Source of the DNA: Siderastrea siderea
Lineage: Eukaryota > Cnidaria > Anthozoa > Scleractinia > Rhizangiidae
Direction of reading: 5' to 3'
DNA: 64,000 nt
NCBI GenBank assembly: GCA_964030785.1
Contig: OZ034972.1
Span: 17,455,183 to 17,519,182, forward strand
The position numbers and the translations under genes were made by a program. Shown here piece after piece: positions 52,016 to 62,575 of this stretch. Every line of letters starts with the position of its first letter. Within the stretch, counting starts at the first letter, position 1. A model generated the notes under the pieces. The model was not told where the DNA came from. It ran no database searches and saw only the letters and a program-made list of their open reading frames with translations.

Positions 52016-53630
52016 ATGAAGAATCCCTCAATTAAAAAGCTATTTTCATACAAATCTACAATCAAACATGTAATTTACTCTAACGTAGACTCGTAAGAAG
52101 TGCTGGAACATTTCCCAGAAAGTCCGCAGCTCGAAAAATCTCTTGCGATTGAAGATTGTCCTTCGCTTTGACAAAACTACACTTCGTCCTCGAACGATGT
52201 TTTCTTCGCTCTAAAAGCTCTGAATTCCATCGCTTAACTTGTCGAGTGTTCCTTAGAGTTTCTTCTTTCGATTTTTAAGATTCAAAAGGTAATCCTTCGT
52301 TCCAAGAGTGAGATATTGCCATCTTGAAAATTCGCGCGCAAAGCAGCAGCCATTTTGAATGAAATGTGATCTTCTCGGAGTGACAAGAAGTCTTCCCTTC
52401 TAGGACCCCTTCTAGCCTTCAAATATATGCGCAGAAGGTGGATTCTGTTTGGTTGAACGTTCTCAAAGACAACTAGGACAAAAGAGGACCAAAAAAAGCC
52501 TTCTAGGGGAGGCTAGGGCCAAAAATGAACACGCGCAAAATCAAGGCCGGCTCAGGCCGGCACGGACGTTAATGGGATTATCAGCCCAAGAAGAGATAAA
52601 AGTTAAAGAAAAAAAAAACCGATTTAAAGGAGAAAAAGTGGCGAGAAGAGAGAAGAAAAGAGGAAGAAAATTATAAAATTAGATCAAACTTCATTGTTAA
52701 TTAACGAAAAAAATATTGGTGAAATAAATACAAAACTCTCCTCGCAGTAAAAAAAACCTTAAAGCATTTTTTCCATTCAAAAAAATTTACCGTGGGACGG
52801 TAATCCCTTGTTGACAGCTCGTTTCTTTCAGAATTTCTCTATTTGTAGTCAGCATATTTGTGAGCTATTGCTGGAACGTATACTACAATTTTGCTCTTTG
52901 TACAATGCCAATCCTGAGCATAACGCTGTCTTCACGCTGAAGGTAGCGCTCTTAAGATCTTCCGAAAACAGCTCTCTTTTGAGCACAAAAACATCTGAAA
53001 CATCCAATTGTTTCTATAACAATTTCGCATCCTCAAAATGATTTAATGCAATTAAAATTTACGGAAACGGAATTGCACAAATTGGACTTCAGACTTGTTG
53101 GAGTAAGTTTACTACTTGCAGTAAAATGGGCTCATTTACCAAATCACTTATCGAAAGAACATCGAATTAAGGAAATTGGGTGAAACTCTCTTGGAAAGTA
53201 GACCTAATATACTACATGTATAACACACAGTGAAAACGACATTTTTATTTATTTGGAAAACACTAGTCTTGACGAATGCACAAAAAGGAGGATCTTTATA
53301 TTTCCAAGGAGAATATTTAACCTCAATTTTTTTCGAAAATGTTTCCATAGACTTTCTTTAAAACATTCCAGTCAGGAAGACCTACAAGTGGCCTACGAGA
53401 GACAAGGCCGTTTTTAAAATTTAGGTATAGATTGAACATATATCAAATATATGACGCCATCGTCGTGTTGCCACGGTAACAGCGATGTGAATCAACGTAA
53501 CTTTTATTAATATACAAAGTTTGCTCAATGTCCAACCGGACTTTGACAGTAAAGTGCCTGAAAAATACAGTCAAGCCACCTTAAGATGCTTCCTCACAAT
53601 TCTTTAGTTTTTGCCACATAGAGTTTCTTT
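52016..53630. other. No gene recognised
   Basis: Unique sequence; a Lys/Arg-rich plus frame at 52449-52676 is compositional. A 77-codon frame at 52808-53041 has no domain. If the phosphoglycerate kinase exon at 53638 is part of a live gene, this is intron downstream of it. Confidence 0.4.
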
Positions 53631-53637
53631 AACTCAC

Positions 53638-53738
53638 CTATAATAGATACTGCACCAGCCTTTGTTGCTGCCACAACTGCATCCATAACGCCTTTGGTTC
53701 CGGCTTCAAATTTGGACATCTCAAATACACCCATAGGA
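53638..53738 (-). CDS. PGK: Phosphoglycerate kinase, one internal exon
   Basis: A 101-bp minus-strand exon. The upstream intron ends TATGTTCCAG before 53738 and the downstream intron begins GTGAGT after 53638. One base, then 33 codons, then one base: the peptide contains PMGVFEMSKFEAGTKGVMDA and ends AVSII, with Gly codons split at both borders. This matches the C-domain segment of phosphoglycerate kinase that precedes the nucleotide-binding GGG turn. The enzyme makes ATP from 1,3-bisphosphoglycerate in glycolysis in the cytosol. No frameshift or stop. Neighbouring exons were not found within reach, so it is either one exon of a gene with long, transposon-filled introns or an isolated fragment; the intact splice sites favour the first. 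Confidence 0.8.
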
Positions 53739-53744
53739 CTGGAA

Positions 53745-54060
53745 CATACACATTACAAAGTAGAGAATTAAATGATCATATGATACCGCTTAATAGGTGC
53801 CATGAGGCTAAGGTATCGCTTCAGTGTTAGATGCCGCAACACGCAGTCGCCTTTGTTTATTCAGACCCCACGGAGTCCTGGGGCTCGAGCTTACTGAATC
53901 AACTTAAAACGTAGGTGGATAATAAAGTGCAGCAACGCACAAGTATCAAGGAGGTGATGATGAAAAGAGAAATTGCTTAAATTGTTCACACACTGCGAAG
54001 TTTATCATACTTTTATCCAGCAGGTGTCCAGTAAAAATAAAAAAACTCACTTCATGTAGA
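53745..54060. other. No gene recognised
   Basis: Non-coding; would be intron upstream of the phosphoglycerate kinase exon. Confidence 0.4.
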
Positions 54061-54072
54061 TAAATCGAGGCC

Positions 54073-54762
54073 TTCACCGCGGCAAAATGACTGCGCGTGT
54101 GCGAGTTTCTAACTCGTGTGTCAACAAAGATGGCGAAATGGCGGACAGATACGGCAAAAATATGCGAGCCAACACTGTCGAACTCACGATGAAAACGGGG
54201 AGGAATGGACTTTGGGTGCAACCCTCTTGAGTGTTTAGCCATAGGACACGTGCATCGGTTGCTTTGACGTCGTACTTCGTCCCAGTGAGCCGGCAAACCT
54301 GACTGTCTACCAGCAATTCAGCGCTTCTTTCAAGGGCTTCTGTAGGGGAATAAGGTTTCCCTACGCATTTTGAGCCATTCCTTGTTTTTTCAATCTTCAT
54401 GCACGCGTTTTTCGCTTCTTTTTCGTTCGCTGCTGTTTTTACAAAACAGCTCGCGCTGAGTAGCAATGTCACTACAATGGCGACATGCGAACGTAAATTA
54501 TCGACTTTCTTGATGTTATTCGCTGTGGGTGCAAGCCCGAAACTACGAGGTGCAAAGGTCTAGAAACAGATAAGACTATATTGAAGCTTCTCTGGATTTT
54601 GTAACCTTAAGTTTGATGTCTGGAGCTTAAGTTTTTCAAAATTTGCCGCCGGAAACGGAGTTTGTTATTGTTGTCAATAGTTTTCTCAATGGGCAAGGAG
54701 CAGGGGAGCATTGACAGGAAGTAAAAATACAGCTCGCGCGCAGTGCATTTTGCCGCGGTAAA
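54073..54762 (-). mobile_element. 690-bp TIR element with exact 9-bp target duplication, copy 2
   Basis: Same family as 40734-41340, inverse orientation. Ends TTCACCGCGGCAAAATGACT and GTGCATTTTGCCGCGGTAAA are inverted, and ATCGAGGCC flanks both (54064-54072, 54763-54771). On the minus strand a frame with VTLLLSASCFVKTAANEK, then MKIEKTRNGSKCVGKPYSPT and EALERSAELLVDSQVCRL parallels the frame at 41054. The shared peptide is then lost (TGTKYDVK versus HWDEIRRQ in the other copy) because of a one-base deletion here. Confidence 0.9.
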
Positions 54763-54774
54763 ATCGAGGCCTAC

Positions 54775-55440
54775 ATTTGTCGCCAACCATAGGCATCTTA
54801 AGCACGTAGCGTGACGAATGACCAGTGTTTTGTAACATGATGGAATTCGTGAGTTAGCAGACCCAATTTTAAGTCGAATTGAAATAAAATTGCTAAACGA
54901 ACCAACATTGCATTCTATACGTGGCATTTGACGTCATTTTCCCTCTCCGACCGCTCTTTCACGATGTTTTCAGAATTGAAGTTTAACATGGTAATCAATT
55001 GGGCGAGGCGGGAAAATATTCGGATAAATAAAGTTTCCACGATAAATCCTTATAAATCCAATGAAATAAAAATTCTTTCCTTCAAATTTTTTCTGCCCCA
55101 AGGTCCACGATAGTAGTGTCCTTCCACAAGCTCCGAAGCACCAAACAATCCATGAAAGTGTTAAAAATCCGGGGATTTATGAAAAAGTTGCCAGCATTCG
55201 GCAATTTTGACCGGCTCGACGCAAGGCAAGGACGTTAGTAAAACATGAAACAAGTATCAACAGCATTGTTTGGAAGGGAGCAGTTGGGGAGCACAGTTGT
55301 TTCCTGTTTCAAATAGCTCCCTAACAGGCTATGCGTCACGCGAGTCACACTAAGCGCTGCGTATGATGAGTCTAATTCGCAAACACACATTTTCAATGAA
55401 AAGCGAGGATATGCAATACATTACTCGCTCACAACATGTC
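54775..55440. other. No gene recognised
   Basis: Unique sequence without long frames. Confidence 0.4.
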
Positions 55441-55512
55441 TCCCGTAGCTCAGTGGTAGAGAAAGCGTTCGAAGCGGTATGAAAGGTCACGAGTTCGAAT
55501 TCGTTGGGGCCC
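55441..55512 (+). tRNA. tRNA-derived sequence, degenerate
   Basis: CCCGTAGCTCAGTGGTAGAG is a good A box and GAGTTCGAATTC a B box with tRNA spacing; the anticodon region GCGTTCGAAGC would give CGA (serine). The acceptor ends do not pair well (TCCCGTA versus TTGGGGC), and a T-rich SINE-like tail follows. I regard it as a tRNA-derived repeat or pseudogene. Confidence 0.4.
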
Positions 55513-55608
55513 CGGAATTTTTTCTGAGTAGATTTATGACATTGATAGTTTTAAGAAATGATGATGACCATCGCAATCAAATGTATTAAGTTCAGCAAAA
55601 AAAATTCA

Positions 55609-55717
55609 GGCTTGAACGGAATTCAAACCCGTGACCTCTGCGATATCGATGCAGCTCAACTGGTTGGAGCGCTGCATCGGTATTGCAGTTGTCATGGGTT
55701 CGAATCCCGTTCAAGCC
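55609..55717. repeat. Hairpin made of two opposed tRNA-like 3' halves
   Basis: The right half, GCGCTGCATCGGTATTGCAG with GGGTTCGAATCCCG and TTCAAGCC, is the anticodon arm (loop TCGGTAT, anticodon GGT, threonine) and T arm of a tRNA-like unit. The left half, GGCTTGAACGGAATTCAAAC to ATCGATGCAG, is the same sequence inverted. They share one D-arm-like centre, CTCAACTGGTTGGAGCG. The whole forms a ~46-bp stem. A related single unit lies at 58190-58260. Confidence 0.75.
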
Positions 55718-55739
55718 GACGTTCAAGCTTGAATTTTTT

Positions 55740-57060
55740 CAGGTTGTTCTTTTATCAACCACTTAAGTTAATATCTTTAACTGCGAGGGTCACCATCTAC
55801 AGTTCACATAAAGAATTATTTCAAATACTCATAAAAGAAAATTAAAATATTATTTAAGTCAAATTTTGTTACTTTTCGGCAACGACAAACGACACATGTT
55901 CTCGCTTTGAACATTAAAATTTGTTGGAAAGAAAAAATTCAACTGAAAAGCTCATCAAACGTCATTATGAATTCTTCCACAAGAAAGACGTTTATATAGA
56001 GAAGATAAAATATTTACTGCTGTGCCTAAGACGTAAATAAAGTGTCAAAACAAAAGTAGTGTTGTTACTCTATGCTCAAATTAAACACGTTAGAACACGT
56101 CTCATGATGTGAATGGTTAAATCTGGTCTTTCGGGAATGCTGCAAAAGTGAACAAGTTTTCTTGATTTCCTTTATCATGAAGTCAAATGTTGGTTTCAAA
56201 ACAAAACCTGAAAAGCTCAAAGGGCATTTGATCGGCCGTCGTGCCCCCACCTTACCCGGACAAAAAAAAATAATAGCATCACCCCAGAGAAAACCCTAGT
56301 GACGTATGAGTTATCATACCTTTGACCCGTTTGGTGTCATTGCTTCCTAATTTCTCTCCCTACCCTTCTCCCCAATATGAATATGATTCCCCGATACTTG
56401 ACAAAAATTACGCTTGAGTAAAGTGCAAACGTTTATGGTAAAAAAAAAAAGATGTTTCGGACTTTGTCCTTTGCCCTTCATCAGATGATTTTGGTTCGTT
56501 ATAAAATTCGCCACAACATCAAAATGTTAATTTTAAATGAAAACTCAGTCTCTGGCGTGCACGCAAACCTCACAAGACATGAAAGTCAAATTGAGGCCGC
56601 GCAGCTGGTAAGTTCGAAGTCTGACTATGAGGAGCATATCTTGGTGTTTCGTTTATCTGCTGCCACTGCAGGGCTGGACACCGCAAATCAGTGCGTCATC
56701 AGCACAGTCTCCATTGGAACTGAAGCGCTCTGCGACGGGCAGACCAGGGGCACTCTTAGTAATGACGAAGGTGTTCGTCAAAGCGTTCTCTAAGAGTGCA
56801 CCCAGTTTCCCCTATGCAAATAGTGGGGCAGCGATGGCGTAAAATGCAGTACACAATACTAAATGTCAAACAGGTGAATGCCTCAGTCTGATGGTTATGG
56901 AATCTTTAGGCCACTGAAGAACAGTGTCACATGCAATGTGGCTGCAAGTTCGACAGCGGGGGTGTCGACAAGGAGCCGAGCCTGCGATTGTGGTAGCCGG
57001 ATTTCTGTCTGCTTTTCTTACATAGTTGTAAACGCGAAAAAATACCTTTGTATTCATAGG
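55740..57060. other. No gene recognised
   Basis: Two overlapping plus frames at 56452-56842 have no domain. CGGACTTTGTCC (56458) is a small palindrome. Nothing else. Confidence 0.4.
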
Positions 57061-57065
57061 CACCT

Positions 57066-57137
57066 TCCTTAAGAAACCCGAGTATCTCGGACCAGACCCG
57101 AGATGCGCAGTAACAAAAGGAGGCACCGTCCTTAAAC
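57066..57137. mobile_element. Truncated copy of the GGACGGTGCC MITE
   Basis: CCCGAGATGCGCAGTAACAA followed by AAGGAGGCACCGTCCTTAA repeats the last ~70 bp of the MITE at 6134-6463, including the terminal TTAA. The left part is missing. Confidence 0.75.
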
Positions 57138-57189
57138 ACGCGTAATCTTCGACCGTTTTGTATTGTTTCAACACATACGTCACCTAGGC

Positions 57190-57991
57190 TCGTAGGGGGT
57201 GAGGTGGGGCACGACAGCCGGGTCTAATGCCCCTTCAAAAATGGGTGAAATGCCCTGGTCAAATGCCCCGGGTCAAATGCCTTCTTGTTTTTTCTCCGTC
57301 ACTTGCCTTAGTCTCGGTCAACGCAGTCTCCGTCGTAAACTTCCGGTTTTCGCTCTTAAACGTCCGGTTTTGGTTATGACGTCATGCAGCCCTGACGTCA
57401 GGATTATGCCACGGAAGGTAAACAAAACTAAGTATGTTACATACACTAACAACATTAATAATAATAAGACGTTACTACTAATACCGATAAGCCATTTCCG
57501 AGTTGTCTTGAGCCTCCCTATCAAAGCGAGGCTAGGTGCAAATCATTTCATTTGAAAATTAGTTTTATTTGCACGTGAATGAAAACTCCTGATCATATGA
57601 AAGGTTGTGCATCTAGCCTCACTTTGACCAGGAGGCTTAAAGCAATTCGAAAATATCCTATTAATTTATCGACGTTCCATACTTATATGACACAGAGAAA
57701 CTGCTGTTAACCTTGTGGTAGCGGTATATGTCAAGTAAGTTCGACTCAACGCTACCTAATACATTGAACTTTGCCTAAAGCAAAATATGAATAAATATTT
57801 CACTGCATGAGAAAGATGGACCCGTCACATTGTGACCCGAAGAGAAACGAATGAATATTTCACCGCTTTACAAAGGCGGAATTGTCATGTCAGAAAGAAC
57901 AGAAACGAGCTCCACTTATTTCGCTAACTCTCGCAACATGTTTAGTTTGTTTCGTATTACTGTTTTGCATTTCCAAACCTAATTGTTTTTA
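57190..57991. repeat. Dispersed repeat, copy B (left part)
   Basis: Matches 40665-42797 of copy A in order but without the inserts at 40734-41340 and 41866-42638. It is cut at 57991 by the Penelope-like element and continues at 61204. Confidence 0.75.
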
Positions 57992-58067
57992 AAATTCGAA
58001 TCAACAAGTTCTTTGAAGTTGATTTTGCAATTAAAGTTAACGCGAGTAAGGAACGACGTTTCGACCG

Positions 58068-58499
58068 GGTTTACCTCGGTGTAAGAACCTTCATTCCGCA
58101 GTTCAAATATATGAATTTCATATATTCATAATTTCATCTTCATCTTTCCCGGGTATATTAAGGACCAATTTAGTGACCAGCTCCCAGTTGGCTTGTTAGC
58201 TCAATTGGTTAGAGCGCTGCACCGGTATCGCAGAGGTCAGGGTTCGAATCCCGGCAAGCCTGGTTTTTTCAGGCTTTCTTTTCGCAACTGCATAAGTTGC
58301 GTTAATAACTGCGAGGATCTTCTTTACATTTATTTCTTCATTCCGCAGTTCAAATATATGAATTTCATATATTCATAATTTCAAGATTTTCTTTGTTTGC
58401 TAGCTTTTGTTTTGCTGTACGGTATTGTTTTAAATGTTTTTGTTTCCTTTGTTTTACGTCATCCGTGAGTTTCACAGGTTCTTACACCGAGGTAAAGCC
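58068..58499. mobile_element. 432-bp tRNA-bearing TIR element with 9-bp target duplication
   Basis: GGTTTACCTCGGTGTAAGAA at the left and TTCTTACACCGAGGTAAAGCC at the right are inverted. TTTCGACCG flanks both (58059-58067, 58500-58508), and the plus-strand Penelope tail at 61145 has the uninterrupted CGTTTCGACC-type sequence in complement. Inside are two direct copies of TTCATTCCGCAGTTCAAATA plus ATGAATTTCATATATTCA (58091 and 58339), which bracket a tRNA-like unit. No open frame. Length of target site suggests Mutator-like movement. Confidence 0.85.
58190..58260 (+). tRNA. tRNA-Thr(GGT)-like unit inside a transposon
   Basis: GGCTTGT pairs with GCAAGCC as acceptor. TAGCTCAATTGGTTAGAGC is a complete D arm and A box. 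CTGCA CCGGTAT CGCAG is an anticodon arm with GGT anticodon (threonine, codon ACC) but one A-C mismatch. GGGTTCGAATCCC is a B box. The T arm is short by one or two bases (71 nt total), so it is likely not a working tRNA, though the internal promoter boxes look functional. TTTTTT follows at 58264. Confidence 0.55.
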
Positions 58500-58736
58500 T
58501 TTCGACCGTTCAACGGTCATTTTCAAGTTCGGTGTTAGAATAAAATTACATGTGTAAATAGAGTAAAAGCGCTAAAAATATGTACATACAAACAATAGAC
58601 AATAAGAATAAAAGGCTAAAAGTAGCTAAAAAATAACTTTGTGCAAATGGCATGCATAGCTGTAAAAGATATAATTAAAAGCGTATAAGGCGACGGGAGT
58701 AAGAACATTAAAATACCTAAAAATACCTAAAAATAA

Positions 58737-60557
58737 CTAAACAAATAATTTTGCGCGGAGCGAGTCGCTCTGTTTGTTGAGCTTTGGCTTCAGAAGTCTA
58801 ATAAAAAGCATCTCAAAAATTAAACAGTCAAGCTTGCTCTGGCACTTCCTTAAAATCTTAAAATTCTTCTCGATGTTATCTGGCTCCTTTCCATGTTGTT
58901 CTTTAATGTGACGTCCGATAGCCGATCCTTTGTGTTCTTCGATGCGCTGGTGTAAGTGCCGACACGAATAGCCGACATAATCTGTATCGCACAGATCACA
59001 TTTAAGCTAATACACAGCGCTTTGTTGGTTTACGATGGGCGGCTTCTGTTCCTTCACTTTAATTGTGTCTTTGATCTTTCTGCTGGTGTAAACAGGACGG
59101 ATCTCGGTGTTTATCTTTCGGCTGAGATCACTTAGTTGTCTGCGTACTGAGTTGGCTGCTTTTTGGTCCTTGTACAGCAAAACGACTCTAATAGGAACTT
59201 CTTGCTGACTAGGGGCCTGCTGCTGTTGAGGACACTCATTCCCCGTTACAACTTTCGGCTCGACAAATTGTTGGATAGTGGTTTCTACGAGGGATTCTGG
59301 ATATTGTAAACGAGCAAAGGTCTCTTTAAGACGTTCGCATTCTTGATGGAAAAGCTTCCAGTTCGAGGAAAGCTTGAATGCGCGATTAAGCATTGTTTTG
59401 AGTAGTGAGTGCTTGTACTTTACATCAACATGGCTTTGGTAGTGCAATAGAAGCCCAGTATCTGTCGGTTTCTTGTAGACCTTCGTGTCCAGCTGGGATC
59501 CATTTTTGATAATCTCCATTCCCAAGAAAGGAAGTCTGTTGTTATCTTCCAGTTCCATTGTGAAACTGACAGAGGGGTGGATTTCGTTCAATGTTGATAA
59601 GAATTCGGAGGCAGCTGTAGCATCAGGCATTTTACTGAGGGTGTCATCAACGTAACGCTTGTAAAATGCAGGCATCTTGTTTTGGATTTCTAATTGCTCT
59701 TCGATGCCGCACATGAAAGTATTAGCCATAAGCGGTCCGAGCGGAGACCCCATGGCAACACCGTCCACCTGTTCGTACAAATTTCCCTGGAATTGAAATA
59801 GCCGATTCTTGGTGGCAATTCCAAGCAACTCAATTAGGTCAGGTTTAGTAATGTTGAGGTTGTACTCCCTGTTAAACCAATCATCCTTGAATGCTTTTTC
59901 TGCCAGGAGTTCAATGGTTTCATTAACAGGTACATTCGTGAACAGCGAGGACACGTCATAGGACACCAGAATGTCCTGGTCATTAATTTCCATGCCTTGA
60001 ATTTCTTCAGTAAAGGTAAAGATGTCTGTGACAGTAGAGGCGTTTATGGAAAGGGGTTTTAACTTCTCGTCCAACCATTTTGCAAGTTTATAGTTGTAGG
60101 TTCCTGTCGCTGATAATATTGGGCGCACGGCAAGCTGTTTCTTGTGCGTCTTTGGTAGTCCGTACAGGTGAGCAAGTCTGGAACCTTTTTGAATAACTGA
60201 ATCGGCGATCTGTTTCGGTAAGATCCTTTGGACGATAGAGGTCAATTCCTTCTCTTTTTGAAGAAGTGGGTGATAATGTTTTGGAGGTCTTCATCTTGTT
60301 TCCGGTCTTTCTAGCTGGACAGGTATGAATTTCGATTCATCATTGATGGATGCCTCTTTCAGCAGATGGACGTAATCCGCATTATCCATCACTACAATTC
60401 CTGAGCCTTTATCCGGGCGGGTAATAATGATGTCACCTCTCTTCTTCAACTGACTGATCGCTCTCAGTAAAGCTTTTGGTGGTGTTTGATCTTTCCGCTT
60501 TATGTAGTTGAGGGCAATGGAACGCAAACTAAGTGATCTCAGCCGCAAGATAAGCAC
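58737..60557 (-). pseudogene. Penelope-like reverse transcriptase plus GIY-YIG nuclease, two nonsense codons
   Basis: One minus-strand frame from about 60515 to a stop at 58737. RT motifs: DILVSYDVSSLFTNVPVNE (A), GVAMGSPLGPLMANTF (B), YKRYVDDTLS (C, catalytic YVDD), NRLPFLGMEI (late motif). Then a linker with CDLCDTDYVGYSC and HIKEQHG, the GIY-YIG nuclease seen at about 59005-58870. Two in-frame stops break it: TGA at 60291-60293 and TAG at 59007-59009. The second copy has a sense codon at that TAG. The first ~15 codons (60557-60515) are antisense of the other copy, so the 5' end is truncated at the head-to-head junction. Such proteins nick DNA and reverse transcribe at the nick. Confidence 0.9.
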
Positions 60558-60926
60558 CGAGATCCGTCCTGTTTACACCAGCAGAAAGATCAAAGACACA
60601 ATTAAAGTGAAGGAACAGAAGCCGCCCATCGTAAACCAACAAAGCGCTGTGTATCATTTTAAATGTGATCTGTGCGATACAGATTATGTCGGCTATTCGT
60701 GTCGGGACTTACACCAGCGCATCGAAGAACACAAAGGATCGGCTATCGGACGTCACATTAAAGAACAACATGGAAAGGAGCCAGGTAACATCGAGAAGAA
60801 TTTTAAGATTTTAAGGAAGTGCCAGAGCAAGCTTGACTGTTTAATTTTTTAGAGGCTTTTTATTAGACTTCTGAAGCCAAAGCTCAACAAACAGAGCGAC
60901 TCGCTCCGCGCAAAATTATTTGTTTA
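60515..60926 (+). pseudogene. Penelope-like element, second copy: linker and GIY-YIG nuclease only
   Basis: KLSDLSRKISTEIRPVYTSR, KEQKPPIVNQQSAVYHFKCD, CDTDYVGYSCRDLHQRIEEH and GRHIKEQHGKEPGNIEKNF are nearly the same as the minus copy. An in-frame TAG at 60850-60852 stops it where the minus copy has GAG; the frame then continues to 60926. The RT part is missing. Confidence 0.85.
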
Positions 60927-61203
60927 GTTATTTTTAGGTATTTTAATGTTCTTATTCCCGTCGCCTTAGACGCTTTTAATTATATCTTTTACAGCTATGC
61001 ATGCCATTTGCACAAAGTTATTTTTTTAGCTACTTTTAGCCTTTTATTCTCATTGTCTATTGTTTGTATGTACATATTTTTAGCGCTTTAACTATATTTA
61101 CACATGTAATTTTATTCTAACACCGAACTTGAAAATGACCGTTGAACGGTCGAAACGTCGTTCACTACTCGCGTTAACTTTTATTGCAAAATAATTGTTT
61201 TTA

Positions 61204-61550
61204 GAAAAGATCATTTCGATATTCACTTTGACTACATCGTTACGAATTCTGAGTCAACTTGTTTAGTTTTGCAAGGGGATTTCCGGGTTAGCAAATCCGA
61301 TTTAACCATACGTCATGAGATATACTTTAACGTGTTTGAGCGTCGAGGGATGATTTCGCTTTCCCCAGACTCTGACGATTTGCTCGTGTTTATCAAGCAT
61401 TGTAATTTGATTCTACTGTTTGTATTCACCGTCCAGGCGCAACAGTCATACCGACGTTCAACGTTTGAGTTGAATTCGCTTTTTCGGTAAAATAAATAAA
61501 CATAGGCACGCAATGCACGCAGAGCCAATGACGTTTTTTTTCACAATATG
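61204..61550. repeat. Dispersed repeat, copy B (right part) and flank
   Basis: TTAGAAAAGATCATTTCGAT and ATCGTTACGAATTC and GAGTCAACTTGTTT match copy A across the two sites where copy A carries the TTAA element (42802-45064) and the 45085 MITE. Beyond 61280 the sequence is unique; a 73-codon frame at 61269-61490 has no domain. Confidence 0.7.
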
Positions 61551-61620
61551 GTGAAATTTACCCTGAAAACCTATGGGACTTTACATCTCCGGTAAGTCCC
61601 CCCTAATCCCTCAGCCCCAA

Positions 61621-61638
61621 CCCCCCCCCCCCCCCCCC
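61621..61638. repeat. Poly-C run and CCA repeats
   Basis: Eighteen or more C residues followed by ACCACCACC, directly beyond the LTR end. Length may be affected by sequencing. Confidence 0.8.
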
Positions 61639-61650
61639 ACCACCACCAAA

Positions 61651-61849
61651 TGTAGACGGATTTGCGGGGGAATAAAGAGTGACCACAGCGGAATGAACTA
61701 ACACAACTTTATAACTGTAAACTGTAAACAAGGTAAACGCTGACAAGACTGACAATCTCGATCCCCCAACTTCGATTCCTCCCACTCTCGCTCCTCGTGC
61801 TCTTGTGTCACGTGACTATTTGAATCCCATAATTCCACTACAGTCCACA
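61651..61849 (-). mobile_element. Putative 3' LTR of the gypsy-type element
   Basis: On the minus strand TTTAAGAAGG (polypurine) precedes TGTGGACTGTAGTGG (61849) and the segment ends CGTCTACA (61651), giving TG...CA ends. TTATAAAG (minus sense, near 61712) is a TATA-like word. A similar polypurine-plus-GTGGACT phrase occurs at about 61960, so the LTR could instead start there (about 310 bp). Confidence 0.5.
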
Positions 61850-61977
61850 CCTTCTTAAAGGGAGTAACTTACGACAAAAGCTAACAATGTACATAGTGAA
61901 TAAATTTGAAACGAAGTTAACAAGAAAATCTTAACAGTCTATAATCCACATGAGTCCACCCCTTCTTAAAAGGGATT

Positions 61978-62575
61978 TTAGTTTTTCGAAACTAAAGTTG
62001 CAAACATGTCTTTGTCAAGTTTTAACAAGTAAGTTCCTCCATGTGAGCCTCCAGACATGGATAGATAAGGGCACTTTGAAATCAGTCCTTTAAGTTTTCC
62101 GCAACGTTTCAAAATTTCCTGGGCATCTGGAATCTGCTGGTACACCACTTTGCAGGCTTCTGATGCATATGCCTTTGCATCTGGTAGACTGTTCAAATAA
62201 TGTCCAAAAGCAAATGCTAATCGCTGCACTCTTTAGAGTGGGTAATTCAGGAGGGGTAACTGTCTCTGTGTTAGATGGTGGTTCTTCATTATTTCTGAGA
62301 TCATAATCTACTTCTTCTGAAAGTTCATCTGGCACAACAATAATCTTTTCAATGTTTACTGTTTTAATCTCATCCTGAGTGAATTTGTGTCGAAGTCGCA
62401 ATAGATCCTGGCGACCATGGACATGTCCAATAACAGTGTAAGGACCATCAAATCGACGAATGAACCGTGTGGCTGATCCTTTTGGTTGTGAACTTGGAGG
62501 TGGTCTTCTAACATAAACTTGCTTTCCTTCTGGAATGTTAAGTTCCCTGGATGATTTATCATAATATTCTCTTCA
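61978..62575 (-). pseudogene. Gypsy-type integrase C-terminus (GPY/F module) and pol tail
   Basis: KQVYVRRPPPSSQPKGSA and RFIRRFDGPYTVIGHVHG (about 62460-62410) are the GPY/F module that ends gypsy integrases, followed by LRLRHKFTQDEIKTVNIEK and an acidic stretch DELSEEVDYDLRNNEEPPS. After a frame change, AYASEACKVVYQQIPDAQEI and GGSHGGTYLLKLDKD reach a stop at 61978. The integrase core, RNase H and RT are absent; the sequence jumps directly from the protease-bearing frame at 62575. Confidence 0.75.

Larger units (their letters stand above)
57992..61191. mobile_element. Penelope-like element, head-to-head double copy, one 12-bp target duplication
   Basis: TAATTGTTTTTA flanks the unit on both sides (57980-57991 and 61192-61203). 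Inside, the left copy reads minus (RT, nuclease and 3' end down to about 58022) and the right copy reads plus (only nuclease and 3' end, about 60515-61190). The outer ends are therefore inverted 3' ends: TTTTGCAATTAAAGTTAACG at the left and CGTTAACTTTTATTGCAAAA at the right. Because one target duplication encloses both, the pair was inserted as a unit. The left tail contains a later insertion (58068-58499). Confidence 0.9.

Noticed and set aside
52449..52676. Lys/Arg-rich 75-codon frame
   Set aside because: Driven by A/G-rich composition; no domain, repeat or conservation evidence.
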